DNA of 27,041 bases from a virus: the IMG/VR virus record IMGVR_UViG_3300037184_000135, positions 1 through 27,041 of that record; one strand, written 5' to 3'. The notes beneath the pieces were generated by a model. That model saw only the letters and a list, made by a program, of their open reading frames with translations, was not told the DNA's origin and searched no databases. Position numbers and translations under genes: made by a program. Below are positions 1-7,063 of the stretch, piece after piece (positions within the stretch are counted from its first letter, which is position 1; every line of letters starts with the position of its first letter).

Positions 1-1295
1 GATGGGTTGGTCAATTCAATTTCAAAGTCAACAAGAGATTCATCACGATAGCCTTGGGCGTATAAGTGAACAATGGCAATCTTACTGAGTTCCGAAGAGA
101 TAATACGTTGCAAACGTTGAATAGTACGAGCAAAACGCACGTCCTCTGACGCAAGAGTTGCCTTTCCAGAAATACCTTCCTCATATCCCAAGAATGCTTT
201 CGGAATCTTGAGCGCAGCCATCATCTTTGTTTTGACGTACTCAAGATCATCAATGCCAGTCCATTCCATACCCGCTAGGGTATCAATCTTAGTTCCACTA
301 TCTCCACCACGAACTGGAATATAGTAATCCTCAATCATGTTCTGGAGATTGAATCGGAGATTGTATTCTCCCGTCTGCTCGTCAATGTATGGAACCTTCT
401 TCATCTTGTCCATCATCTTCTGCATGTAAGCATCAACTTCGTTCGGAGGAATGTTACCAATATCAGTGTAGAAAATACGACGCTCGGGAGCACGCATAAT
501 ACGACTAATCAACATGGCATCTTCCATGAGTGAAAGCTGCTTCCAGACACGACGGCCACCTTCGATCATCGACTTTCCGTAGGGCAAAAAGTTACTGTCC
601 GAAATGAGTCGGAAGTGTGCTACTTCGTAGTTCTCAAGGATTTCCGCCTGTGATGTATCGGTAGGACGGAGTTGAAACTTGACGTAGCGTTTGTTGGATG
701 GGTCGGAGTTTTCGATACGTTCCACATTGTAAGCCGAGATTGGCTCAACCATGTAGATGCCGTACTCCGGCGTAATGTACAATTTGAGATAGAAATCTCC
801 ATATTTACACATGTTGCGGGTCCAAGACCACAAATTAAATCGGACATTAAGAATCTCGTCGAAGAGGTTCTCCAGAATACGCTTAACATTGTTGTTATTA
901 GAGTGGACTGTAATCATCTTTCCCACTTCGTTGTAGGTCAAACATTCATCGGCATAAATATCAAGTGCTGAACTGAGGATTGGGTCCATGTCCATAGTGT
1001 CATAATCCCTGAACAAGTCCATTCTTGCCGCCTGATATGACAGAGCGAAGTCACGGGTGTAAGCATTATAAGCGGTGCTACGAATACGATTGAAACGATC
1101 ACGAAGACTGTTTCTGTCCGTAGCATACATAATGCTATCGGTATCTTTTATTTTCAGTTGCTTGCCGCCAACGTTACGTACAATAACGTCTGTCGAAAAT
1201 AATCTCTTCAGCCTCGCATAGAGAGATTGTTTCTTTACGTCGAGAATCTCGTCGTCAAACGGCTTATTAGATTGTTGATTTGGGGTTTCGGGCAT
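1..1295 (-). CDS. Portal vertex protein, T4 gp20-like (C-terminus beyond window)
   Basis: The portal forms the dodecameric ring at the unique capsid vertex, through which DNA is packaged and to which the neck attaches. The frame is open from ATG at 1295 to the window edge, giving 431 visible residues; T4 gp20 has 524, so roughly the last 90 are missing. Blocks typical of the T4-type family are readable: SALDIYADECLTYNE, NMCKYGDFYLKLYI, FLPYGKSMIEGGRRVWKQL, SRIMRAPERRIFYTD and, near the visible end, PKAFLGYEEGISGKATLASE. The start is supported by AAAAGGAA at 1301-1308, a good Shine-Dalgarno at normal spacing. A TATTTATAG box lies 54 bases upstream, inside the end of the preceding endonuclease gene. 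In T4, gp18 and gp19 lie between the terminase and portal genes; here only the endonuclease does. Confidence 0.92.
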   Translation of the reverse strand, partial: MPETPNQQSNKPFDDEILDVKKQSLYARLKRLFSTDVIVRNVGGKQLKIKDTDSIMYATDRNSLRDRFNRIRSTAYNAYTRDFALSYQAARMDLFRDYDTMDMDPILSSALDIYADECLTYNEVGKMITVHSNNNNVKRILENLFDEILNVRFNLWSWTRNMCKYGDFYLKLYITPEYGIYMVEPISAYNVERIENSDPSNKRYVKFQLRPTDTSQAEILENYEVAHFRLISDSNFLPYGKSMIEGGRRVWKQLSLMEDAMLISRIMRAPERRIFYTDIGNIPPNEVDAYMQKMMDKMKKVPYIDEQTGEYNLRFNLQNMIEDYYIPVRGGDSGTKIDTLAGMEWTGIDDLEYVKTKMMAALKIPKAFLGYEEGISGKATLASEDVRFARTIQRLQRIISSELSKIAIVHLYAQGYRDESLVDFEIELTNP

Positions 1296-1300
1296 AGTAT

Positions 1301-1308
1301 TTCCTTTT
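1301..1308 (-). promoter_or_regulatory. Ribosome binding site of the portal gene
   Basis: The sense strand reads AAAAGGAA, six bases before ATG 1295 when measured from AAGGA. It fixes the portal start. It is one of the few clear Shine-Dalgarno sequences in the window. Confidence 0.7.
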
Positions 1309-1327
1309 GTTTAGTGTGTATGTGTCT

Positions 1328-1347
1328 AAAGGTCATTATTGACCTTT
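1328..1347 (-). promoter_or_regulatory. Stem-loop at the endonuclease stop / portal leader
   Basis: AAAGGTCA (1328-1335) pairs perfectly with TGACCTTT (1340-1347) around a 4-base loop. The TAA stop of the homing endonuclease (1336-1338) lies in the loop. The hairpin sits directly downstream of a TATTTATAG box, so a transcript starting there would carry it at or near its 5' end. No T-run follows it on the minus strand, so I do not call it a terminator for these genes. A 5' mRNA-stabilising or translation-modulating role is inference. Confidence 0.5.
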
Positions 1348-2040
1348 TCTATAAATATACCCCCAAACAGCATTACCTTCGGGAATGTGTACTCGCCATC
1401 CTTTACAGGATTTGGCCCTACCATGTAGAAGGTCAGACATATGGGATACCCCAATTCCATGAGTTTTACAAAAATCAGTAAGAATATTGATGGATACTAT
1501 TTCTCCGAGTGGGGATACCATGTTTGGAAATCCTCCCGGTGGCTTTCGGGAGTTGGCTATACTTATGCGTTTAGATTCCGTACATGGATTAGATTTACCA
1601 CGACAACTATCTCCAATCTTTTTTCTTGCTGCCGCACTAACAGGATGCCCCATCAGTGTATTACTGATTTTCCGTTTAGTTTCTTCTGGTAATATTCGAC
1701 CTCTCATTTGGAATGAACGAAGACGGTACAGTTCTTCTGGAGTTGGTGGAGAAATAAACACATTGCATAGATTATGTATTCCTATCTCCTTTATTCTTTC
1801 GGTCTCCCTTCGATATGCCTCCATATCGTCATCTGTAAAAAAAGTTTGTTTATATTGTATTACCCCTCCGTTTCTCCAAATAGAGAGGATTTTATTACGA
1901 AGATGCCGATTTTCGTGAGACTCGATATGGTTCCGTTTTGCCCTATGCTCGTGGACAAACATTCGTCTTCCACGCCCCTTACCAACGTAAAAAACCTTCC
2001 CATCCAACGAGTTCATCAATTCATAGACATAATATTTCAT
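1336..2040 (-). CDS. GIY-YIG homing endonuclease with NUMOD motifs
   Basis: A likely free-standing homing endonuclease of 234 residues that nicks or cuts DNA to spread its own gene. The N-terminus has the GIY-YIG core: YYVYELMNS, then FYVGKGRGRRM with the catalytic Arg region, and a helix with ETERIKEIG that would hold the metal-binding Glu. The middle has NUMOD3-type DNA-binding repeats (PEETKRKISNTLMGHP, then ARKKIGDSCRGK). The C-terminus has a NUMOD1/helix-turn-helix-like segment (SPLGEIVSINILTDFCKTHG to CKGWRVH). I chose ATG 2040 because the GIY motif follows at once; an in-frame TTG at 2055 would translate the promoter-like box. The gene sits between terminase and portal with a TATTTATAGA copy at each end, consistent with insertion. 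I cannot rule out that it is the remnant of a once intron-borne gene. Confidence 0.88.
   Translation of the reverse strand: MKYYVYELMNSLDGKVFYVGKGRGRRMFVHEHRAKRNHIESHENRHLRNKILSIWRNGGVIQYKQTFFTDDDMEAYRRETERIKEIGIHNLCNVFISPPTPEELYRLRSFQMRGRILPEETKRKISNTLMGHPVSAAARKKIGDSCRGKSNPCTESKRISIANSRKPPGGFPNMVSPLGEIVSINILTDFCKTHGIGVSHMSDLLHGRAKSCKGWRVHIPEGNAVWGYIYRKGQ
1348..1357 (-). repeat. Direct repeat TATTTATAGA, downstream copy flanking the endonuclease gene
   Basis: This 10-base sequence is repeated exactly at 2042-2051, in the same orientation. The two copies bracket almost the whole endonuclease gene. Deletion between them would leave a single promoter-like box between the terminase stop and the portal gene. 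Confidence 0.5.
1349..1357 (-). promoter_or_regulatory. TATTTATAG box, putative late promoter of the portal gene
   Basis: The sense strand reads TATTTATAG. It lies within a 17-base string (1343-1359) that is identical to the one before the 98-residue structural gene at 12925-12941. It is 54 bases upstream of the portal ATG and no -35 hexamer is visible. The string doubles as the last codons of the endonuclease gene. Promoter function is inferred from recurrence, orientation and position. Confidence 0.5.
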
Positions 2041-2041
2041 G

Positions 2042-2051
2042 TCTATAAATA
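2042..2051 (-). repeat. Direct repeat TATTTATAGA, upstream copy flanking the endonuclease gene
   Basis: Exact copy of the sequence at 1348-1357. It fills most of the short gap between the terminase stop (2057-2059) and the endonuclease ATG (2040). It also contains the TATTTATAG box and could act as that gene's promoter, although only one base separates the repeat from the ATG. Confidence 0.5.
2043..2051 (-). promoter_or_regulatory. TATTTATAG box directly before the endonuclease start
   Basis: The sense strand reads TATTTATAG, then AC, then ATG. If it is a late promoter with a start site 5-7 bases downstream, the transcript would begin at or inside the start codon and be leaderless. No Shine-Dalgarno is present. 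Confidence 0.4.
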
Positions 2052-2056
2052 GCAAG

Positions 2057-3712
2057 CTACGAAATCAACCATCTCAAATCTTCCTGATTTTGTTTACCAA
2101 ACCCTTGGCGGCCCGTATTCATTTTCCATGCATTATGCCCCATTTGGGCTTGTTTCACTTTATAGAATGGGGTTTGGTCCATTTTATCCTTAGTCATTGC
2201 TCCGACGGCAATCTTAGTCAGTTCGACGCCTTCTTGACGCAATCGGAGGGCAGTATCACGGACCCACAACCCAATGCAGAGAGCCATAACCAAGTCGTCA
2301 TTGTAGCCATCCATTGCGATAGGTTTTCCGTTTTTCCAAATGAAAGTTTCCAATTCTGAAAGTGTACGTTTAGAACGAATTTCAATAGCCATCTGACGCA
2401 TATAGTGTTCCATATTATCAATGATCATCGGGCGAGTCTTAATATTCGTACCGAATCCCGGAATCATTTTTTTATCTTCCGACGCCCAACTGTTATGCAT
2501 TTGACGCTGTACATCCACATACAAGGCACACTTCAATTCAGAATTGCTATAAAAAGTATTAGGATAACCTCTGTCGAGAACTTCCTGGATAGTTCCCCAT
2601 CCGACATTTTCACGCTCAATGACAAGCAAACAACTATTGTACTCGGTTGCCAAGGCTACGAGAAAGTCACCGAAGTCCTTGGTACTGATTTTTCCTTTGT
2701 ACTCAGCAACTTGGACCGGCTTCTCTCGACTTATATCCAGAACGTGACATGCCGAATAATCTTCGCCATCTCCACGGGCTACGTCAGCCGCTATCACATA
2801 GACGTGAGTTCTGTCGGGATATTCCCAAATCCATAGATTCTTGTCCATGCCACGAGTTTCAGCAGGATCACAGGATTTGTTCTTCTTATAGAATTCAATG
2901 ATGTTAAGGTCAACAACGTTATCACCCGATGCGAGGAAGTTGCAATCAAACTCTTGAGACGCTTTCTTGGGGTTTCCTTGTTTCTCGCCAGCAATTCTAC
3001 GCCACTCATCATCCCGCTCGGGGTGAAGCTGCCACGGGAGAGTAATAGGATGAAATCCATTTTTTCCAACCGTACCATCTTTGTTATCGTCAGATGCTCC
3101 TTGCCACATTTTGTGGAACCAGTTACCAACGCCACGGGGAGTTGAAAGAACAATGGCATTACCACCCGTTGACAGCGTTGGTTGTGCTGAAGTCCAAAGG
3201 TCTTCGGCATCGTCAATGAGTGCTGCTTCGTCAACAATTAGGAGGGAAAGAGCCTGACCTACACCCGACTTCTTCGTAGTTGAGGCAGCTTTTATATTCG
3301 AACCGTTCACAAATCGCATGGAAAGGCGATTATCCTCAACACATCGAACCTTGAGCCAGTTTGGAAGTTCGGCATGAGCATCACGAACCTTCGTCACAAC
3401 GTCCTTAGCATCATCTTGTTTCAGTGAAATCAAAAGGACATTCTTATCTTTGTGAAAAATCATCAACCATAGGGAATAAGCAGCAACGAGAGTTGAAATA
3501 CCCATTTGTCGGGACTTCAGAATAATGTTGTTATTGTAGTCGTGAAATGCCTTGAGTGTTTCCTCTTGAAAGTGGAACAGGTCGAAGAGAATAGTGCCCC
3601 GCATTGGGTGCTTAATCTTGACGTAGTGCTTCATGAAGTACGTAGGGGACTCCAAGCACTTTTTGTATTCGTCTCGAATTAGGTCTTGATAAGAGATTTT
3701 TCCGTCTGACAT
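2057..3712 (-). CDS. Terminase large subunit, T4 gp17-like (551 aa)
   Basis: The ATP-driven DNA packaging motor and headful nuclease; it docks on the portal and pumps DNA into the prohead. The ATPase domain shows a terminase-type Walker A, SRQMGIST at residues 67-74, with Ile where T4 has Lys. Walker B is LSLLIVDEA with D161/E162, and the coupling motif is STP at 190-192. The RNase-H-like nuclease domain shows the expected acidic residues in order: IAADVARGDGEDYS near residue 310, then VIERENVGWG, and DGYNDDLVMA near the C-terminus. The length is slightly below T4 gp17 (610). ATG 3712 overlaps the end of the upstream gene by 34 bases, suggesting translational coupling. The C-terminal tail after the nuclease domain is rich in Gln and Lys. 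Confidence 0.96.
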   Translation of the reverse strand: MSDGKISYQDLIRDEYKKCLESPTYFMKHYVKIKHPMRGTILFDLFHFQEETLKAFHDYNNNIILKSRQMGISTLVAAYSLWLMIFHKDKNVLLISLKQDDAKDVVTKVRDAHAELPNWLKVRCVEDNRLSMRFVNGSNIKAASTTKKSGVGQALSLLIVDEAALIDDAEDLWTSAQPTLSTGGNAIVLSTPRGVGNWFHKMWQGASDDNKDGTVGKNGFHPITLPWQLHPERDDEWRRIAGEKQGNPKKASQEFDCNFLASGDNVVDLNIIEFYKKNKSCDPAETRGMDKNLWIWEYPDRTHVYVIAADVARGDGEDYSACHVLDISREKPVQVAEYKGKISTKDFGDFLVALATEYNSCLLVIERENVGWGTIQEVLDRGYPNTFYSNSELKCALYVDVQRQMHNSWASEDKKMIPGFGTNIKTRPMIIDNMEHYMRQMAIEIRSKRTLSELETFIWKNGKPIAMDGYNDDLVMALCIGLWVRDTALRLRQEGVELTKIAVGAMTKDKMDQTPFYKVKQAQMGHNAWKMNTGRQGFGKQNQEDLRWLIS

Positions 3713-4341
3713 AGAGTTTCAAGATTGTATTTCTTACAGGCTTCAACGTATTTTTCTTTCTGCTCGTCACGGATTCTTGTCAACGCAGCAATACGGAGTC
3801 GAGCCTCTTTCAAATCTTTCTTGGCATTCGTGAGGATTTCATCGGCATTAGTCGTCTTCCATCTTTCTGTAAACCCTTCAGAATTACAAAGCATACTAAC
3901 ATCGGTGTCATCTGATTCAAAATACTTAATCGTCTCCCAAATCTTTCCCTCGATGTCCTTGGTATCTCCAAGCTCATTGGAAGCCAGTTTGTACTTTTCA
4001 TAATCGTCGTAGATACCCAAAATACGCAATTTGGTCTCGTAGTCAATAAGACACGTCTCACATAGTCCAGTCTTTCTATAAAAAAGGCGATCTGCTCGAC
4101 TGCCCCACTTCACTTCCATTCCGCATCGACATTTTTGGACACCAATCGCCTCACGGACGATATTTGCCACTCTATTGACCTTCCGAGGTCCACTGGCCAT
4201 TTGAACCCACTCTTGACCCGATTTGTCGGTCCAAGTATCCCCTACGGCACGCTTGACGTATTCTTGACCCGTATAACCAAACACACTAACGGGACGTGTC
4301 CCATTCAAATAATCACGTATAATAGAGAGATTGCTTTTCAT
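3679..4341 (-). CDS. Zinc-ribbon/coiled-coil protein in the small-terminase position
   Basis: A 220-residue protein not recognised with certainty. The middle has a CxC plus CxxC arrangement (KCRCGMEV, then GLCETC about 25 residues on) that could bind zinc. The last 60 residues are a highly charged helix (from about TNAKKDLKEARLRIAALTR to KYVEACKKYN) likely to form a coiled coil. The gene lies immediately upstream of, and overlaps, the large terminase, where T4 has gene 16, so a DNA-recognising small terminase is the best guess. T4 gp16 is shorter (164 residues) and I know of no zinc ribbon in it. Start ATG 4341 has TAAGGAAAGG at 4353-4362 upstream and a TATTTATA box about 60 bases before it. 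Other options are a packaging accessory or a transcription factor. Confidence 0.75.
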   Translation of the reverse strand: MKSNLSIIRDYLNGTRPVSVFGYTGQEYVKRAVGDTWTDKSGQEWVQMASGPRKVNRVANIVREAIGVQKCRCGMEVKWGSRADRLFYRKTGLCETCLIDYETKLRILGIYDDYEKYKLASNELGDTKDIEGKIWETIKYFESDDTDVSMLCNSEGFTERWKTTNADEILTNAKKDLKEARLRIAALTRIRDEQKEKYVEACKKYNLETLCQTEKSLIKT

Positions 4342-4402
4342 ATAACTGTATGCCTTTCCTTATGTACATAGGTAAATACTGGTGTAAAACCTCCTCCGAA
4401 CC

Positions 4403-7021
4403 TTATAAATAGGTAGTTTTGTTACCCAAAGGGTCAACATAAACTCTTCTGCCATATACATTTGGAGAGGTTCCGCTGTATCGTATAGCAAGAGAACGCC
4501 CCGTTCCCGAGGTAGTTGAGAGACTAAGATAGTCAAGAGATGGACTTGTTGGGGTAGATGCTATCAACTCCAAGTCAGTAATACCGGTATAACAAAGAGA
4601 ACCTTCGCCTGACAATGGTGGATAATGAGTTGGTATATTGTATCCAAGCAACCGTTTTCCCGAAGGGCACGAACCAATGCCGGGCAAGTATAACTCGCTT
4701 TGAACAGTTAGGGTATTAACAATAGATGGGATGCCTGTCGAAGTCCCAGACGACCCAATAATAGTAGTTCCAAACAAACTTGCACCTGCGGGATCGAATG
4801 CCCGTATTACAATTGGAATAGTATAAACAAGGCTTGCATTACTATCGAACAGTTCCGCTTTAAGCGTATATGATTCGTTGGCGACATTAATTGGAAACGG
4901 TAACTGAACTTCGATAGCTCCTGGAGAAAATCCATAATCACCGTAATTCTGCATAGATATGTTTGTCATCGTGACATTGCATCTGTAAGGGACAATGACT
5001 AACGTTCCGTAATAATCATGGAGAGGAGTGAAGAACATTTTCTGAACATCGGGAAACCTTCGTCGTTTCACTTTATCTGGAACCGTAATCGTTCCGAGTT
5101 TCCACCCATATACCGGAGAGTAATCTCGTTCTCCCGATATAGTAGGGAATGAACTCGTGAAATAGAATTCAATTTTAGCTGTAGTCAGGGGGTCTTTATC
5201 CACAACCATGTTAGCTGATAAAACGTGAAGAACCCCCTGGGGCAGAAAAATGAAATTGGAAGCATATCCCGCCCCATTGAATTGAGCAAAAGCCGCCGCA
5301 TCAAACGGATAGTAGTTAGAATCATTTACCAAATCAATGGCAGAATTTTTGGCGATGACATAACTGTTTCCGTCCGCCCCCGAGTAATCGCTGGTATTGG
5401 CAATGATGGACATTCCCGCCGAAAGCGGATCATCAGCCTGAACCAATTCCAAGGATGCAGAAGAAGCAAGCCAGTACTGGTCCACTTTGTTCTGATTTTC
5501 CATCACACCTATCCTAGCATAAGCTTTATTTACGGTTATTGGATCGGTCAATAACTCAGTTGGACCAACCACCGAATCCTGAATTAAATTGAAGTCGCCG
5601 GGGTAAATATTGCTTTTAGCATACAGTTTGTGACGGGCAATGAACCCCGAGAAAGTATCCGTGTTCCTATATAGAATATCCACGTAGGATTTTTGCATAA
5701 GAGACGACGACCCCGCCGTAGTAGAATAGTACTGATAGGGACTTGACGCCGTAAGAATCGCAATACTTCCCGACATGTTAGTCGCTATCGCATCGTAATT
5801 TGTATCGAATAGTTTGTAATGAATAGAACCAATGTTGGCGGTTCTCGGATCAATTACACTTACAATAGGATATATTCCCGAAAGAACTGGATTTGGATTT
5901 GGAGGGGTTCTAATAGCGGTATTAACGGCTCCAATTCCTTGCACACCATAGAAATACAGAGTTCCGTAAGTTACCCGAATGTTTTGACCCACCATTAACC
6001 CTGAGAAGACATCGGTATTGGTGTGCAATTGCATATACCCCGGATTCACTTGGTCAGCAAATGTAGGAATATTGGCGATTTGCGGAATGTAAGACACATT
6101 CACATAGCTTGAAGTAAATGACGCAGGAAACTCCATGCTTCCAAGTCCAAGACTAATAGGCGAGATTTCAACTTCGGATGTGGATTTAACATTCAGTATC
6201 ATCGGAGATGCCGTGGCATGTTTATAGATTCGTGCGTTTTTTCCGTCATAGATAACAACGAATTCGGGAAACGTGTACAATCTTGGTAGAGTCGGGTCAC
6301 TTGCCGAGGCGATGAAAAACAAAGTATAATAATCCAGGTTCAGGATTGCCCCCGCCATCTGCGAATTGAACGATGGAACTGGAGAGTTAGGATTAGTCCC
6401 ATTTATGGAACGAAGTATATACTGATTTTGTGAAATGCCTACGGTCGGAAAGGCATCGACATAAAAAGACCCGGTGATAAGTTGAACGTTGGATAGATAT
6501 GACCCCGTGATAGATTCTACAACGGGGTATAGAAGCGGGGTGACTTCCATCGTCGGGGCATGGTAAAATCGAACACGGGATGCATTCGGATAAGTAGTAT
6601 TTATAGTTATATTTCCAACCCACCGTACAATTTCACCTTTCGGAGTAGTTCCTACGAGAATTACTTTCCCTGCCCCACTAATAGTTTCCTGATATACATG
6701 GATAGCAACTGTGAAATTGGCAATGTCAACAAATCCGGAGCTTTCTGGCGGGGAAGCTAAATAAAGAGAATTACCGTCGGAGTCAAGAACTTCGACTTTG
6801 ATTTCAGAACCATCCGCAAGAAGGTCTGAACCGTTAAAGGAAATAGAATTTTTTCCCGCAGTAAATACGGGTTCAAACTCAACAACGTGAAAATAAGTAG
6901 AAAGGTGGGCAGTATCTACAATATCCGCCTGAATGTCGGCAAGACCTTGGGCTACGCCGCTGATGGTGTAACTTGTGTCGCCCTTCTTTCCGAAGTTTGA
7001 TAGTAATTGATTTGATGCCAT
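4403..7021 (-). CDS. Large virion structural protein (872 aa)
   Basis: Not assignable to a T4 protein. It is beta-rich with abundant Gly, Ser and Thr, few Cys, and a composition like the other structural proteins in the window. The N-terminal region reads as an extended start (MASNQLLSNFGKKGDTSYTI) followed by Ig-like sheets (FEPVFTAGKNSISFNGSDLL, then EIKVEVLDSDGN). An internal repeat is visible: NTDVFSGLMVGQNIRV and later NTDTFSGFIARHKLYA, each after a strand of similar pattern, suggesting duplicated domains. I chose ATG 7021; an in-frame ATG at 7057 adds 12 residues (MYWVGYHSPPVR) that would run through a hairpin. It lies between the recombination nuclease and the packaging genes. A baseplate or fibre/decoration component is inference from style and context. 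Confidence 0.75.
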   Translation of the reverse strand: MASNQLLSNFGKKGDTSYTISGVAQGLADIQADIVDTAHLSTYFHVVEFEPVFTAGKNSISFNGSDLLADGSEIKVEVLDSDGNSLYLASPPESSGFVDIANFTVAIHVYQETISGAGKVILVGTTPKGEIVRWVGNITINTTYPNASRVRFYHAPTMEVTPLLYPVVESITGSYLSNVQLITGSFYVDAFPTVGISQNQYILRSINGTNPNSPVPSFNSQMAGAILNLDYYTLFFIASASDPTLPRLYTFPEFVVIYDGKNARIYKHATASPMILNVKSTSEVEISPISLGLGSMEFPASFTSSYVNVSYIPQIANIPTFADQVNPGYMQLHTNTDVFSGLMVGQNIRVTYGTLYFYGVQGIGAVNTAIRTPPNPNPVLSGIYPIVSVIDPRTANIGSIHYKLFDTNYDAIATNMSGSIAILTASSPYQYYSTTAGSSSLMQKSYVDILYRNTDTFSGFIARHKLYAKSNIYPGDFNLIQDSVVGPTELLTDPITVNKAYARIGVMENQNKVDQYWLASSASLELVQADDPLSAGMSIIANTSDYSGADGNSYVIAKNSAIDLVNDSNYYPFDAAAFAQFNGAGYASNFIFLPQGVLHVLSANMVVDKDPLTTAKIEFYFTSSFPTISGERDYSPVYGWKLGTITVPDKVKRRRFPDVQKMFFTPLHDYYGTLVIVPYRCNVTMTNISMQNYGDYGFSPGAIEVQLPFPINVANESYTLKAELFDSNASLVYTIPIVIRAFDPAGASLFGTTIIGSSGTSTGIPSIVNTLTVQSELYLPGIGSCPSGKRLLGYNIPTHYPPLSGEGSLCYTGITDLELIASTPTSPSLDYLSLSTTSGTGRSLAIRYSGTSPNVYGRRVYVDPLGNKTTYL
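4404..4411 (-). promoter_or_regulatory. TATTTATA box before the packaging genes
   Basis: The sense strand reads CTATTTATAAGG, matching the other boxes in eight core positions with A instead of G at the ninth. It overlaps the last codons and stop of the upstream structural gene and lies about 62 bases before ATG 4341, close to the 54-base spacing seen at the portal gene. No -35 element is visible. Confidence 0.4.
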
Positions 7022-7028
7022 ACGTACA

Positions 7029-7049
7029 GGTGGGCTATGATAACCCACC
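7029..7049 (-). promoter_or_regulatory. Stem-loop in the leader of the 872-residue structural gene
   Basis: GGTGGG (7029-7034) pairs with CCCACC (7044-7049) around a 9-base loop in which TAT and ATA could also pair. It starts 7 bases upstream of ATG 7021 and occupies the place where a Shine-Dalgarno should be, so it may limit initiation at 7021. If ATG 7057 is the real start, the element is coding sequence. It follows the recombination nuclease stop (7064) and has no T-run, so it is not an intrinsic terminator. Confidence 0.4.
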
Positions 7050-7063
7050 CAATACATATAGCT

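Noticed and set aside
672-971. Plus-strand open frame of about 100 codons
   Set aside because: It lies entirely antisense to the portal gene, has no family pattern and no ribosome site. The same holds for the other plus-strand frames throughout the window; each is a shadow of a minus-strand gene.
6598-6606. TATTTATAG on the plus strand
   Set aside because: It lies inside the 872-residue structural gene and points against it, with no plus-strand gene downstream. A second copy at 14831-14839 is likewise inside a gene and antisense. Both are treated as chance.
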